A model generated the notes under the pieces. It was not told the DNA's origin, ran no database searches, and saw only the letters and a list, made by a program, of their open reading frames with translations. From Halopseudomonas xiamenensis (GTDB taxonomy: Bacteria; Pseudomonadota; Gammaproteobacteria; Pseudomonadales; Pseudomonadaceae), in NCBI RefSeq assembly GCF_014219065.1, contig NZ_JACLGO010000006.1, positions 109,851 to 173,850 on the forward strand: a stretch of DNA of 64,000 nucleotides, written 5' to 3'. The position numbers and the translations under genes were made by a program. The first letter of the stretch is position 1; each line of letters starts with the position of its first letter. This document shows, piece by piece, positions 9,107-18,887 of this stretch.

Positions 9107-10324
9107 TCAGCCGCGAGCGGCATCCAGTCCGCGCTGCAGATCGGCACGCAGGTCGGCGACCTCCTCCAGACCGACCGCCAGGCGAATCAGCCCTTCGCGA
9201 ATGCCCGCCGCTTCTCGGGTTTCCGCGCTCAGGCGGCCATGGGTGGTACTGGCCGGGTGCGTGATGGTGCTCTTGGCGTCACCCAGGTTGGCGGTGATGG
9301 AGAGCAGGCGGGTGGCATCGATGAAACGCCATGCTGCCTCACGACCACCAGCCACCTCGAAACTGACCACCGCACCAAAGGCCGACTGCTGCGCCTTCGC
9401 CAGCTCGTGCTGCGGGTGGCTGGGCAAGCCGGCGTAGTAGACCCGCTCGACCTGCGGCTGCTGTTCCAGCCATTCGGCCAATTGCAGCGCTGCCGCACAG
9501 TGCGCCGCCATGCGCAGGCGCAACGTCTCCAGCCCCTTGAGGAATACCCAGGCGTTGAATGGACTCAGACTCGGCCCGGCGGTACGCAGGAAGCCAACCA
9601 CCTCCTGCATGTGTTCCTTGCGGCCAGCCACCACCCCACCCAGGCAACGGCCCTGGCCGTCGATGTACTTGGTGGCCGAGTGGATGACGATATCCGCTCC
9701 CAGGTCCAGCGGCTTCTGCAGCGCCGGGGTACAGAAACAGTTATCCACCGCCAGCAGCGCGCCCTGCTCCCGGGCCACAGCGGCCAGGCCGCGGATATCC
9801 ACCAGTTCGGCCAGCGGGTTGGAAGGCGACTCGACGAAGAACAGCCGGGTGTTCGGCTTGCAGGCCGCTCGCCACTGCTCCAGGTCGGCCAGGGTGACAT
9901 AGTCCACCTCGACCCCGAAGCGCTGGAAGTACTTGTCGAACAGGCTGACCGTAGCGCCGAATACGCTGCGCGATACCAGGATGTGATCCCCGGCGCTGCA
10001 CAGGCTCATCACCGTGGCCAGGATGGCCGCCATGCCGGACGCCGTGGCCACCGCCTGCTCGGCATTCTCCAGGGCAGCAATACGCTGCTCGAAGGTACGC
10101 ACGGTCGGGTTCATATAGCGGGAATAGACATTGCCGGCGCGCTCGCCAGCAAAGCAGGCGGCGGCATCGCCGGCACTGCGGAATACGTAGCTGGAGGTGA
10201 GGAACAGCGCTTCGCCGTGCTCGCCCTCAGGTCCGCGCTGCTGGCCGGCACGTACCGCCAGGGTATCGAATCCCGCCTCGTCCAGATCGCTGTCCAGCCG
10301 CCCCGCTTGCCATTCGGATGTCAT
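9107..10324 (-). CDS. metZ: O-succinylhomoserine sulfhydrylase
   Basis: A 405-residue Cys/Met-metabolism PLP enzyme. The PLP lysine is K219 (HSATKYIDGQGR), and the family segments YSRYMNPT and ASGMAAI are present. MetZ makes homocysteine directly from O-succinylhomoserine and sulfide, the pseudomonad route to methionine. The assignment to MetZ rather than MetB or MetC rests on its place behind purF, as in Pseudomonas, and overall similarity. The start is ATG 10324; the frame upstream to 10381 runs into purF. It is the last gene of the long minus-strand cluster, 19 bp after purF. Confidence 0.94.
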   Translation of the reverse strand: MTSEWQAGRLDSDLDEAGFDTLAVRAGQQRGPEGEHGEALFLTSSYVFRSAGDAAACFAGERAGNVYSRYMNPTVRTFEQRIAALENAEQAVATASGMAAILATVMSLCSAGDHILVSRSVFGATVSLFDKYFQRFGVEVDYVTLADLEQWRAACKPNTRLFFVESPSNPLAELVDIRGLAAVAREQGALLAVDNCFCTPALQKPLDLGADIVIHSATKYIDGQGRCLGGVVAGRKEHMQEVVGFLRTAGPSLSPFNAWVFLKGLETLRLRMAAHCAAALQLAEWLEQQPQVERVYYAGLPSHPQHELAKAQQSAFGAVVSFEVAGGREAAWRFIDATRLLSITANLGDAKSTITHPASTTHGRLSAETREAAGIREGLIRLAVGLEEVADLRADLQRGLDAARG

Positions 10325-10343
10325 GTGCGCCTCCCCGGGCCAA

Positions 10344-11849
10344 TCAGTTGTTGTGCAGGCCGATGACCGCGTTGTCGACATTGGTCAGCGCCTTGGCTGC
10401 GTCGTTGCGCGATTGCTCGATCCGGCCCAGGTACGCCTCGTTGATATCACCGGTCACGTACTCGCCGTCGAAGACCGAGCAGTCGAATTCGGAGATCGCC
10501 GGGTTGCCCTCGCGTACCGCCTCGACCAGGTCATCCAGATCCTGGTAGATCAGCCAGTCGGCACCGATCAGCTCGGCCACCTCATCGGTGCTGCGGTTAT
10601 GCGCGATCAACTCGTGGGCCGAGGGCATGTCGATGCCATAGACGTTGGGGTAGCGAACCGCTGGCGCCGCCGAGCAGAAATAGACATTCTTCGCTCCGGC
10701 CTCGCGGGCCATCTGGATGATCTGCCGGCAGGTGGTGCCGCGCACGATCGAGTCATCTACCAGCAGCACGTTCTTGCCGCGGAACTCCAGTTCGATGGCA
10801 TTGAGCTTCTGGCGCACCGACTTCTTGCGTGCGGCCTGGCCGGGCATGATGAAGGTACGGCCGATGTAGCGATTCTTGACGAAGCCCTCGCGGAACTTCA
10901 CGCCCAGTCGGTTGGCCAGCTCGACCGCCGAGGTACGGCTGGTATCCGGAATCGGAATGACCACGTCGATGCCATGCTCGGGGCGCTCACGCAGGATCTT
11001 CTCCGCCAGCTTCTCGCCCATGCGCAGGCGCGCCTTGTACACCAGGATGCCATCAATCATGGAATCCGGGCGCGCCAGGTAGACGTGCTCGAAAATGCAT
11101 GGTGCGTACTTGGGATTGTCGGCGCACTGGCGGGTGAAGAGTTCGCCGTCCACGGTGATGAACACCGCTTCGCCGGGGGCCAGGTCGCGGATGGTCTCGA
11201 ACCCCAGCACGTCCAGCGCGACGCTTTCCGAGGCGATCATGTACTCGACGCCACTCTCGGTGTCACGCTTGCCATAGACGATCGGGCGGATGCCGTTGGG
11301 ATCGCGGAAACCGACGATGCCATGGCCGGTGACCATGGCCAGTGCCGCATAGCCGCCACGGCAGCGCTTGTGCACCGCGCGTACGGCCTTGAAGATGTCT
11401 TCCTCGGTTGGCTTGAGCTTGCCTTCGCCGGCCAGCTCATGGGCGAATACGTTGAGCAGCACTTCCGAATCGGAGTTGGTGTTGATGTGACGCAGGTCCG
11501 ACTCGTAGATCTCCTTGGACAGTTGCTCGACATTGGTCAGGTTGCCGTTGTGCGCAAGAGTGATGCCGTAGGGCGAGTTCACATAGAAGGGCTGTGCTTC
11601 GGCCGAGGTCGACGAGCCGGCGGTCGGGTAGCGAACGTGGCCCAGGCCCATGTTGCCAACCAGCCGCTGCATATGGCGCTGATGAAAGACATCCCGCACC
11701 AGGCCATTGTCCTTGCGCAGAAACAGACGGTCATTATCGCAGGTCACGATGCCGGCGGCGTCCTGGCCGCGATGCTGCAGGACGGTCAAGGCATCATAGA
11801 GCGCCTGATTGACGTTCGACTTGCCTACTATGCCAACAATGCCACACAT
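10344..11849 (-). CDS. purF: Amidophosphoribosyltransferase
   Basis: A 501-residue class II glutamine amidotransferase that makes 5-phosphoribosylamine from PRPP and glutamine, the first step of purine synthesis. The mature N-terminal nucleophile is Cys2 (MCGIVGIVG), and the PRPP-binding loop [13 protein letters not shown] is near residue 367. The length is normal. It lies between cvpA and metZ, as in other pseudomonads and with cvpA next to it as in E. coli. There is no sign of a dedicated purine operator in the 59-bp gap to cvpA. Confidence 0.98.
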   Translation of the reverse strand: MCGIVGIVGKSNVNQALYDALTVLQHRGQDAAGIVTCDNDRLFLRKDNGLVRDVFHQRHMQRLVGNMGLGHVRYPTAGSSTSAEAQPFYVNSPYGITLAHNGNLTNVEQLSKEIYESDLRHINTNSDSEVLLNVFAHELAGEGKLKPTEEDIFKAVRAVHKRCRGGYAALAMVTGHGIVGFRDPNGIRPIVYGKRDTESGVEYMIASESVALDVLGFETIRDLAPGEAVFITVDGELFTRQCADNPKYAPCIFEHVYLARPDSMIDGILVYKARLRMGEKLAEKILRERPEHGIDVVIPIPDTSRTSAVELANRLGVKFREGFVKNRYIGRTFIMPGQAARKKSVRQKLNAIELEFRGKNVLLVDDSIVRGTTCRQIIQMAREAGAKNVYFCSAAPAVRYPNVYGIDMPSAHELIAHNRSTDEVAELIGADWLIYQDLDDLVEAVREGNPAISEFDCSVFDGEYVTGDINEAYLGRIEQSRNDAAKALTNVDNAVIGLHNN

Positions 11850-11908
11850 GGCTAATCACCTTCTTTCGTTGAAATGGAAAACACCGGCAGCGGTGGAACG
11901 CACCGGCA

Positions 11909-12391
11909 TCAGCGACCGAAGAGCCCGAGAATGAGATTCTTTGACCAATCCGCCACAAGGAGAAAATGAGGAATAAGCGTCGATTCGCGCCACCAGGTGT
12001 CTGCCTCCACCGGAGCCAGGCTCAGCAGGCCGACGGCCACGACCACCAGCAGCGCACCACGCGCCGCACCGAAAACCATACCCAGAAAACGGTCGGTACC
12101 GGTCAGCCCGGTCACCAGGACCAGTTGCCCGATCAGATAGTTGATCAGACCACCGAGAATCAGGGTCAGCACAAACAGAATGGCGCAAGCCGTAATGACA
12201 CGAATGGATGGTGTGTCGATGTAGTCGACCAGCAGATCCGCCAGCGCGCCACCGAACAGCCAGGCCACCAGCCCGGCGATAACCCAGGTCAGCAGCGACA
12301 GCGCTTCCTTGACAAAGCCCCGGGTCAGACTGATCAGAGCGGAGACGGCAATTACAGCGATTATCGCCCAGTCAACGCCGGCTAGTGTCAC
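11909..12391 (-). CDS. cvpA: CvpA-family membrane protein
   Basis: A 160-residue inner-membrane protein with four hydrophobic segments (about 5-22, 28-50, 63-83 and 101-123), starting MTLAGVDWAIIAVIAVSA. This matches CvpA, first named for colicin V production; it has since been tied to envelope stress tolerance, though its molecular role is unclear. It sits directly before purF, a very conserved pairing. The C-terminal tail ends near the conserved ADWSKNLI segment. Confidence 0.94.
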   Translation of the reverse strand: MTLAGVDWAIIAVIAVSALISLTRGFVKEALSLLTWVIAGLVAWLFGGALADLLVDYIDTPSIRVITACAILFVLTLILGGLINYLIGQLVLVTGLTGTDRFLGMVFGAARGALLVVVAVGLLSLAPVEADTWWRESTLIPHFLLVADWSKNLILGLFGR

Positions 12392-12485
12392 GGTCAGGCA
12401 CCCAATAACGAAAAGCGTATTCTACCAGAGGCAAGTACCACATCGAAACAGGCAATCTGCGCTAATGGCATCCATGCCGTATAGC

Positions 12486-13079
12486 TCAACGCGCCCCGGT
12501 ACTGTCGTCATGGGCCACCACCAGCCCCTTGCTCTTGTGCCGCCGTTCCAGCTCGTCACGCACCCGGGTAGCGCCATCGCGGTTGGCCAGGGGGCCGACA
12601 TAGACGCGCACTATGGTCTTGCCGCCCGACTGCGCCGAGCGTGTATAGGCGTTGTAGCCCTGGTCTGCCAGAGTCTTGCGGAAGCTCTCGGCATTCTCGG
12701 TACTGGAGAAGCTGGCCAGTTGGATCACCCAGCCGCCGGTCGCGGGCGCCGGCTCGCTGGTCGTCGGTGCCGGCTCGGCTGCCGGCGGCCTGGTGACAGG
12801 CTCGCTGGCCGGTGGCGCAACGGGTGCGCTGACCACGGCCGGGGGCACATCGTCCTCCACCGCGGGCGGCGGAATCTCCGGCACCACTGCCGGCTCGGGA
12901 AGCGTCGGCGGCAGCGCCGCGACAATCTCACCCTCGGACGGCACCGGCATGGCGGGCACCTCCACTTCGACCTGTACGGTCTCGTCCTGTCCGGATAGCA
13001 GCATCGGCAGGAATATCACCGCCGCCACCACCAGCACCAAGGCACCAATGATGCGCTGCTTGAGGCCTTCGTCCATCAT
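12486..13079 (-). CDS. dedD: SPOR-domain protein DedD
   Basis: A 197-residue bitopic inner-membrane protein. It has a short cytoplasmic N-terminus, a membrane helix at about 8-26, a Pro/Ala/Val/Glu-rich periplasmic linker (about 30-115) and a C-terminal SPOR domain from about 117 (WVIQLASFSSTENAESF). SPOR domains bind denuded glycan strands at the division septum, and DedD assists cell constriction. The start overlaps the folC stop by four bases. The low-complexity linker is normal for the family. Confidence 0.93.
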   Translation of the reverse strand: MMDEGLKQRIIGALVLVVAAVIFLPMLLSGQDETVQVEVEVPAMPVPSEGEIVAALPPTLPEPAVVPEIPPPAVEDDVPPAVVSAPVAPPASEPVTRPPAAEPAPTTSEPAPATGGWVIQLASFSSTENAESFRKTLADQGYNAYTRSAQSGGKTIVRVYVGPLANRDGATRVRDELERRHKSKGLVVAHDDSTGAR

Positions 13080-14356
13080 TTGTCTCCGCTGGTTTGAGCA
13101 TTCAGCCAGAGTATGGCCTCAGAGACACAGAAAAACGACCCGAAAATAACGATTTCCGCGTCACCGGGAGTATCATCCAGCTGCTGAGCGATAGCCTCAC
13201 CTATGGAGCTGCAGGCACGGGCCTGCTCACCAGCGGCGCCCAGCTCCCGGGCAAGGGACTCGGCATCGCGGCTGCGCGGGCTCGGCAGCGGTGCTACCGC
13301 CCAGGACTGGAAATGGCCCTGCAGCGGCTGCACGATACCCGGCAGATCCTTGTCCGACAGCAGGCCGAATACCGCATGCCGGCGACCCGGCTCGGCCTGC
13401 AGGTGCGCGGCCAGAAAGGCTGCCGCCTGCGGATTGTGCCCGACATCCAGCAGCAGCCTGCGCGCCTGCCCCTTCCACTGCACCAGCCGCTGGTCCAGGC
13501 GCCCCGGCACGAACGCGGCCACCAGGGCAGTGCGGATCTGATCATCGGGCATGTCCAGGCCAGCTGCCCAGAATGCCTGCAGCGCCGAACACAGGTTGTC
13601 CCGCGGCAAACGCACCGGCGGCAACTCGATGTCCCGACGCTGGCGACCATCGTTGCCGAACAATCGCCATGCGCCCTGTGCAGCCGGTTGCCAAGCATAG
13701 TCCCGGCCGCGCTGCAGCATGCCGACCTCGAGCCGCCGTACCTGCCCGACAAAGCGTGGTGGCAGATCGGTTTCCGAGCATACCAGCGGGCGCCCGTGGC
13801 GCAGGATGCCAGCCTTCTCGTAGCCCACCGAGTCGCGTGAATCACCCAGGTAATCGCTGTGGTCCAGGCCAATGCTGGTGACCACCGCCACATCGGCGTC
13901 GACGATATTCACCGCGTCCAGGCGTCCACCCAGCCCAACCTCCAGCACCACCGCATCCAGTCCGGCACGCTGGAACAGCCATAAGGCGGCCAGCGTACCG
14001 AACTCGAAGTAGGTCAGGGAAATCTCCGCCCGGGCCTGATCTATGGCGGCGAACGCCTGGCACAGGTCAGCATCGCTGACCGGCTGGCCATCGATGGTGA
14101 CGCGTTCGTTGTAGTGCACCAGGTGCGGTGAAGAGTAACAGCCGCTGCGCCGCCCGGACTGGCGCAGCAGGCTGTCCAGGGCGGCGCAGGTCGAACCCTT
14201 GCCATTGGTTCCGGTGACGGTGAAAACCAGCGGCGCGGGCGTGGTGATGGCCAGGCGCGAAGCCACTTCGGCGACCCGCCCCAGGCCCATGTCGATTTCC
14301 GCCGGATGCAGCCCTTCGAGCAGCCGCAACCAGGCGGCCAGGTCCAGGTCACGCAT
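13076..14356 (-). CDS. folC: Dihydrofolate synthase / folylpolyglutamate synthase
   Basis: A 426-residue Mur-ligase-family enzyme that adds glutamate to dihydropteroate and to reduced folates, using ATP. The ATP loop GTNGKGST is at 49-56. The central ligase domain (GRLDAVNIVDADVAVVTSIGLDH) and the C-terminal domain (DVGHNPQAAAFLA) are complete. The ATG overlaps the accD stop by one base and its own stop overlaps dedD, so it is in a tightly coupled operon linking folate to fatty acid synthesis. Confidence 0.97.
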   Translation of the reverse strand: MRDLDLAAWLRLLEGLHPAEIDMGLGRVAEVASRLAITTPAPLVFTVTGTNGKGSTCAALDSLLRQSGRRSGCYSSPHLVHYNERVTIDGQPVSDADLCQAFAAIDQARAEISLTYFEFGTLAALWLFQRAGLDAVVLEVGLGGRLDAVNIVDADVAVVTSIGLDHSDYLGDSRDSVGYEKAGILRHGRPLVCSETDLPPRFVGQVRRLEVGMLQRGRDYAWQPAAQGAWRLFGNDGRQRRDIELPPVRLPRDNLCSALQAFWAAGLDMPDDQIRTALVAAFVPGRLDQRLVQWKGQARRLLLDVGHNPQAAAFLAAHLQAEPGRRHAVFGLLSDKDLPGIVQPLQGHFQSWAVAPLPSPRSRDAESLARELGAAGEQARACSSIGEAIAQQLDDTPGDAEIVIFGSFFCVSEAILWLNAQTSGDK

Positions 14357-15282
14357 CAGGGCTGGCCAGCCAGTTCCTCGGCTGCGCCCGGCACATCCAG
14401 GTCACCCATGTCGCTGACAACCGGCGACGGCTGGCTGGTCAGCATGGCCAGGATAGAGGCCAGACGGTCACGCATTTCCGCGCGCGGAATGATCATGTCC
14501 AGGGCGCCGTGCTCCAGCAGGAACTCACTGCGCTGGAAACCGGCCGGCAGCTTCTCACGCACGGTCTGCTCGATCACCCGCGGGCCGGCGAAACCGATCA
14601 GCGCATTGGGCTCGGCCACGTTGAGATCACCCAGCATCGCCAGACTGGCCGAGACACCACCGTATACCGGATCGGTCATCACCGAGATGAAAGGGATGCC
14701 CTCTTCCTTCAGGCGTGCCAGCACCGCACTGGTCTTGGCCATCTGCATCAGCGAGAACAGCGCTTCCTGCATGCGTGCACCACCGGACGCGGGAAAGCAC
14801 ACATAGGGAATGCGCTCGCGCAGGGCAACTTCGGCGCCGCGCACGAAGCGCGCACCCACCACACTGCCCATGGAGCCGCCCATGAAGTTGAACTCGAAGG
14901 CACTGGCCACCAGCGGCATACCCTTGAGATAGCCCTGCATCACTACCAGCGCATCCTTCTCACCGGTTTCCTTCTGTGCCGCAGTCAGGCGATCCTTGTA
15001 TTTCTTGGTGTCGCGGAACTTGAGCTTGTCGACCGGCTCCAGTTCAGCGGCGATCTCGCTGCGGCCATCGGCGTCCAGGAAGATGTCCAGGCGACGGCGC
15101 GCATTGATGCGCAGGTGATGGCTGCATTTGGGGCAGACATCCAGATTTTTTTCCAACTCGGGACGGTACAGCACCGCGTCGCAGGAGGGGCACTTGCGCC
15201 ACAATCCTTCGGGTACACTGCTCTTCTGCGCCTCGGAACGCACGATGGAAGGAATCAGTTTATCCACCAGCCAGTTGCTCAT
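14356..15282 (-). CDS. accD: Acetyl-CoA carboxylase carboxyltransferase subunit beta
   Basis: A 308-residue subunit of the carboxyltransferase that transfers CO2 from biotin to acetyl-CoA to make malonyl-CoA. The N-terminal zinc ribbon is visible (C31, C34, C50, C53), followed by a crotonase-like domain with [11 protein letters not shown] and the [12 protein letters not shown] stretch. Start ATG 15282 has AAGGA upstream and gives [14 protein letters not shown]; a TTG two codons earlier is less likely. It lies between trpA and folC. Confidence 0.97.
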   Translation of the reverse strand: MSNWLVDKLIPSIVRSEAQKSSVPEGLWRKCPSCDAVLYRPELEKNLDVCPKCSHHLRINARRRLDIFLDADGRSEIAAELEPVDKLKFRDTKKYKDRLTAAQKETGEKDALVVMQGYLKGMPLVASAFEFNFMGGSMGSVVGARFVRGAEVALRERIPYVCFPASGGARMQEALFSLMQMAKTSAVLARLKEEGIPFISVMTDPVYGGVSASLAMLGDLNVAEPNALIGFAGPRVIEQTVREKLPAGFQRSEFLLEHGALDMIIPRAEMRDRLASILAMLTSQPSPVVSDMGDLDVPGAAEELAGQP

Positions 15283-15328
15283 TGCCAATCCTTATCTGTT
15301 GTCTGCTTTGACCAATATGTCCGATCGC

Positions 15329-16132
15329 TCAGCGATCCATGGCTGCCCGCATATCGCGAATGACCGCGGTGATGCCGGCACGGGCCTGTTCGAGATCACC
15401 GACATTGGCGGCAATCTGGTTGACCAGCACGGAGCCGACCACCACTCCATCGGCCACGCCGGCAATCGCAGCGGCAGAGGCGCCATCACGAATCCCGAAA
15501 CCGACACCGATCGGCAGATCGGTGACGCTGCGCAGCTGTTCCAGTTTTTCTGCTACCTCGGTGACGTTCAGAGCAGCCGATCCGGTCACACCTTTCAATG
15601 AAACATAGTAGACATAGCCACTGGCATGCTCACAGATTCTGCGCGCACGCTCCAGGGTAGTGGTCGGTGCCAGCAGGAAGATGCAGTCAAGGCCGTGCCG
15701 GCGGAACAGCGGAGCCACCTGCTCGGCCTCTTCCGGCGGCAGGTCCACGGTCAGCACGCCGTCGACACCGGCCTGCGCCGCCTGCTCGGCGAATACCTCG
15801 TAGCCCATCTTCTCGATCGGGTTCAGATAGCCCATCAGCACCACCGGGGTGGTCTGGTTGGTGGTGCGGAACGCGCGCACCATATCCAGCACATCGCGCA
15901 GGCTGACGTTGTGCGCCAGGGCCCGTTCCATCGCCAGCTGGATCACCGGGCCGTCGGCCATCGGATCGGAAAACGGCACACCCAGCTCGATCACATCGAC
16001 ACCGGCCTCGACCAGCTCGTGCATCAACGGCAGCATCATCTCCGGGCTCGGGTCACCGGCGGTGACATAGGGAATCAATGCCTTGCGGCCTTCGGCACGC
16101 AGCGCGGCGAAACATTGTTCAATTCGGCTCAT
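15329..16132 (-). CDS. trpA: Tryptophan synthase alpha subunit
   Basis: A 267-residue TIM-barrel enzyme that cleaves indole-3-glycerol phosphate to indole. The catalytic residues fall at their canonical places: E49 ([11 protein letters not shown]) and D60 (MADGP). The start is ATG 16132 with AAAGGATC upstream; the frame extending to 16195 overlaps trpB and is rejected. It follows trpB by 10 bp. In P. aeruginosa I recall trpBA elsewhere under TrpI control; here they are inserted between trpF and accD with no trpI visible. Confidence 0.97.
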   Translation of the reverse strand: MSRIEQCFAALRAEGRKALIPYVTAGDPSPEMMLPLMHELVEAGVDVIELGVPFSDPMADGPVIQLAMERALAHNVSLRDVLDMVRAFRTTNQTTPVVLMGYLNPIEKMGYEVFAEQAAQAGVDGVLTVDLPPEEAEQVAPLFRRHGLDCIFLLAPTTTLERARRICEHASGYVYYVSLKGVTGSAALNVTEVAEKLEQLRSVTDLPIGVGFGIRDGASAAAIAGVADGVVVGSVLVNQIAANVGDLEQARAGITAVIRDMRAAMDR

Positions 16133-16142
16133 GTCTGATCCT

Positions 16143-17360
16143 TTAAATGCTGATGCCATCGATGCCGGCGACGGTATGGATGTCCTTGTCACCACGACCG
16201 GACAGGTTCACCACGATGATCTGGTCCGGACGCATGGTCGCCGCCAGCTTCATCGCATAGGCCACCGCATGGCTGGACTCCAGCGCCGGCATGATGCCTT
16301 CGATACGGGTCAGCTCACGGAACGCCGCCAGGGCTTCGGTATCGGTAGCATCCACATAGTTGACCCGACCGATATCCTTCAGCCAGCTGTGCTCCGGCCC
16401 GACACCGGGGTAATCCAGGCCGGCGGACACCGAGTGGGTCTCGATGATCTGGCCATTCTCGTCGGCCATCAGATAGGTGCGATTGCCATGCAGCACGCCC
16501 GGCTGGCCGGCAGCCAGCGGCGCCGCGTGACGCCCGGTCTCCACACCGTCACCACCGGCCTCGACACCATACATGGCAACATCCTGGTCCTCCAGGAACG
16601 GATGGAACAGGCCGATGGCATTGGAACCACCGCCGACACAGGCCACCAGTGCATCGGGCAGGCGACCGGCCTGCGCCAGGCACTGTTCCCGGGCCTCGCG
16701 GCCGATCACGCACTGGAAGTCACGCACCAGCTGCGGGTACGGGTGCGGGCCAGCCACGGTACCGATGATGTAGAAGGTGTCGTCGATATTGGTCACCCAG
16801 TCGCGCATCGCCTCGTTCATCGCATCCTTGAGGGTCTTCGAGCCTGAGGTCACCGGAATCACCTCGGCACCGAGCAGCTTCATGCGATAGACGTTCAGCG
16901 CCTGGCGCTTGACGTCCTCGGCGCCCATGTACACCTGGCACTTCAGGCCCAGACGTGCAGCCACCGTAGCCGTGGCCACACCGTGCTGGCCGGCACCAGT
17001 CTCGGCGATGACCCGCGGCTTGCCCATGTGCTTGGCCAGCAGCGCCTGGCCGATGGTGTTGTTGACCTTGTGCGCACCAGTGTGATTCAGGTCCTCGCGC
17101 TTGAGCCAGATCTGCGCACCACCGATCCTGGCGCTCAGGCGCTCGGCAAAGTACAGCGGCGAGGGGCGACCGACATAGTGCGCCAGGTCGCGATCGAACT
17201 CGGCCTGGAATTCCGGCTCCCCGGACAGCTTGTTGTACAACGCCTCCAGCTCATCGAGTGCATCCATCAGCGTCTCGGAGACGAAGCGGCCACCGTAGGG
17301 ACCGAAGTGACCGTGCTGATCGGGCACGCTGGTGTAATCAATGGAATTTGAATCAGACAC
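16143..17360 (-). CDS. trpB: Tryptophan synthase beta subunit
   Basis: A 405-residue PLP enzyme that joins indole and serine to give tryptophan. The PLP lysine is K98 ([13 protein letters not shown]), and the phosphate-binding loop GGGSNAIG is near residue 243. The length is normal for TrpB1. It overlaps trpF by eight bases and precedes trpA, giving trpF-trpB-trpA order, as in several other gammaproteobacteria. No attenuator-like leader peptide is seen ahead of the cluster. Confidence 0.98.
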   Translation of the reverse strand: MSDSNSIDYTSVPDQHGHFGPYGGRFVSETLMDALDELEALYNKLSGEPEFQAEFDRDLAHYVGRPSPLYFAERLSARIGGAQIWLKREDLNHTGAHKVNNTIGQALLAKHMGKPRVIAETGAGQHGVATATVAARLGLKCQVYMGAEDVKRQALNVYRMKLLGAEVIPVTSGSKTLKDAMNEAMRDWVTNIDDTFYIIGTVAGPHPYPQLVRDFQCVIGREAREQCLAQAGRLPDALVACVGGGSNAIGLFHPFLEDQDVAMYGVEAGGDGVETGRHAAPLAAGQPGVLHGNRTYLMADENGQIIETHSVSAGLDYPGVGPEHSWLKDIGRVNYVDATDTEALAAFRELTRIEGIMPALESSHAVAYAMKLAATMRPDQIIVVNLSGRGDKDIHTVAGIDGISI

Positions 17361-17973
17361 GCTTCACCTCTTGAATAAAAGCGTTGATTTTGGCGATATC
17401 CTTGATCCCCCTGGCGGCCTCGACACCACCACTGACGTCCACCGCCCAGGGCGCCGTGAGGTCGATGGCCTGGCGGACATTGTCCGCCTGCAGGCCACCG
17501 GCCAGAATCAGCGTCCAGCTGCGTTGGGCAGGAATCATGGACCAGTCGAAAGTCTCTCCGGTACCACCCGGCACGCCGGGCTTGTAGCTGTCCAGCAGGA
17601 TGCCCTGAGCACCCGGCCAGCGGCTTGCCAGCACGTCCAGGTCGTCCCCGGCACGCACTCGCACGGCTTTCAGATAGGGGCGTGCGAACCGCTGGCAGAA
17701 GGCATCCGGCTCATCGCCATGGAATTGCAGCATGTCCAGCGGCACCTGCTCCAGCACTTGGCGGATGCGCTCTTCGCTGGCATCCACGAACAACCCGACG
17801 CTGGTAACGAAAGGCGGCAACGCCTGCACAATGGCCCTGGCCTGCTCGATGCTCACCGCCCGTGGGCTGGCGGCATGGAACACCAGGCCGATAGCATCAG
17901 CCCCGGCACGCGCAGCCGCCAGTGCATCCTCGATGCGGGTGATGCCACAGATTTTGACGCGCGCCATGGACAA
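17353..17973 (-). CDS. trpF: Phosphoribosylanthranilate isomerase
   Basis: A 206-residue TIM-barrel isomerase of tryptophan synthesis. The catalytic Cys is in VKICGIT at the N-terminus, and the phosphate-binding segments [11 protein letters not shown] and VDVSGGVE are at the C-terminus. I place the start at TTG 17973 because AAGG lies eight bases upstream and the N-terminus then aligns with pseudomonad TrpF (M-S-x-x-R-x-K-I-C-G). An ATG at 17967 is the alternative. It lies 57 bp after truA and overlaps trpB by eight bases. Confidence 0.95.
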   Translation of the reverse strand: MSMARVKICGITRIEDALAAARAGADAIGLVFHAASPRAVSIEQARAIVQALPPFVTSVGLFVDASEERIRQVLEQVPLDMLQFHGDEPDAFCQRFARPYLKAVRVRAGDDLDVLASRWPGAQGILLDSYKPGVPGGTGETFDWSMIPAQRSWTLILAGGLQADNVRQAIDLTAPWAVDVSGGVEAARGIKDIAKINAFIQEVKRV

Positions 17974-18029
17974 GCTGGATACCTTGAATAATCAAAGCAG
18001 ACGATAGTAGCAGATCGGGCTGCGCGGCG

Positions 18030-18884
18030 TCAGTCCAGCTCATTGAGCGGCGCGAGAAAATGCGGCCCCATGTAGCGCTGCGGCAACTCGAAGTGATCGG
18101 CGTAGGTCACATCCACCAGGTACAGGCCGAACGCCGGCGCGGTCAAGCCACCGGTGTGGCGATTACGCGCATGCAATATCTCCCCCGCCCACTCGATCGG
18201 CCGCTCGCCACAACCGATCTGCATCAGCACGCCGGCGATATTGCGCACCATGTGATGCAGGAAGGCATTGGCTCGGATATCCAGCACGATGAACTTGCCG
18301 AAACGGATCAACCTGAGATGGTGAATGGTCTTGACCGGCGACTTGGCCTGGCAGGCCGTGGCCCGGTAGGAGGTGAAGTCATGCTCCCCGACCAGTACCT
18401 GTGCCGCCTCCTGCATGCGTTCCACATCCAGTGGCCGGTAGTTCCAGGTCACCTCGCGATTGAGCTGGGCCGGACGCACCGGATCGTTGTAGATCACATA
18501 ACGATAGCGCCGGGCCATTGCTGAAAAGCGCGCATGAAAGTCCATGCCCACCGGCTTGGCCCAGACCAGACTGATGTCGTGCGGCAGATTGGCATTGGCC
18601 CCATGGAACCAGTTGTCCGGCGAACGCCGGGCCGTGCTGTCGAAATGAATGATCTGGCAGGCGGCGTGCACTCCGGCGTCCGTACGCCCGGCACAGAACA
18701 GCTGGACAGGATGATTAGCCACCCGCGACAGCGCCTTCTCCACCTCTTCCTGGATGCTGCGCACCCCTGGCTGCTGGCGTTGCCAGCCGCGATAGGCCGT
18801 GCCGCTGTATTCGAGGCAGGCAGCCACCCGTGAAACAACAGCGGCCGCCCCGGGGGCGGCCGCATCTTCATTCGTACTACTCAT
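18030..18884 (-). CDS. truA: tRNA pseudouridine(38-40) synthase
   Basis: A 284-residue enzyme that makes pseudouridine at positions 38-40 of tRNA anticodon stems. Catalytic D69 sits in CAGRTDAGVHA, and the C-terminal motif with FLHHMVRNIAGVL is present. The N-terminus has about 20 extra Ala-rich residues before the core. Part of this (residues about 8-15, AAAPGAAA) is encoded by a 23-bp perfect palindrome. The start is three bases after the fimV stop. Confidence 0.96.
   Translation of the reverse strand: MSSTNEDAAAPGAAAVVSRVAACLEYSGTAYRGWQRQQPGVRSIQEEVEKALSRVANHPVQLFCAGRTDAGVHAACQIIHFDSTARRSPDNWFHGANANLPHDISLVWAKPVGMDFHARFSAMARRYRYVIYNDPVRPAQLNREVTWNYRPLDVERMQEAAQVLVGEHDFTSYRATACQAKSPVKTIHHLRLIRFGKFIVLDIRANAFLHHMVRNIAGVLMQIGCGERPIEWAGEILHARNRHTGGLTAPAFGLYLVDVTYADHFELPQRYMGPHFLAPLNELD
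18841..18863. repeat. 23-bp GC palindrome inside truA start region
   Basis: Two 11-base arms (GCGGCCGCCCC and its complement) flank a single central base, giving an uninterrupted inverted repeat with GCGGCCGC at both ends. It covers about codons 8-15 of truA and could fold in the mRNA shortly after the start codon. Confidence 0.85.
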
Positions 18885-18887
18885 GTA

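Noticed and set aside
10197..11855. Plus-strand frame of 552 codons over purF
   Set aside because: Antisense of purF, with no motif or ribosome site.
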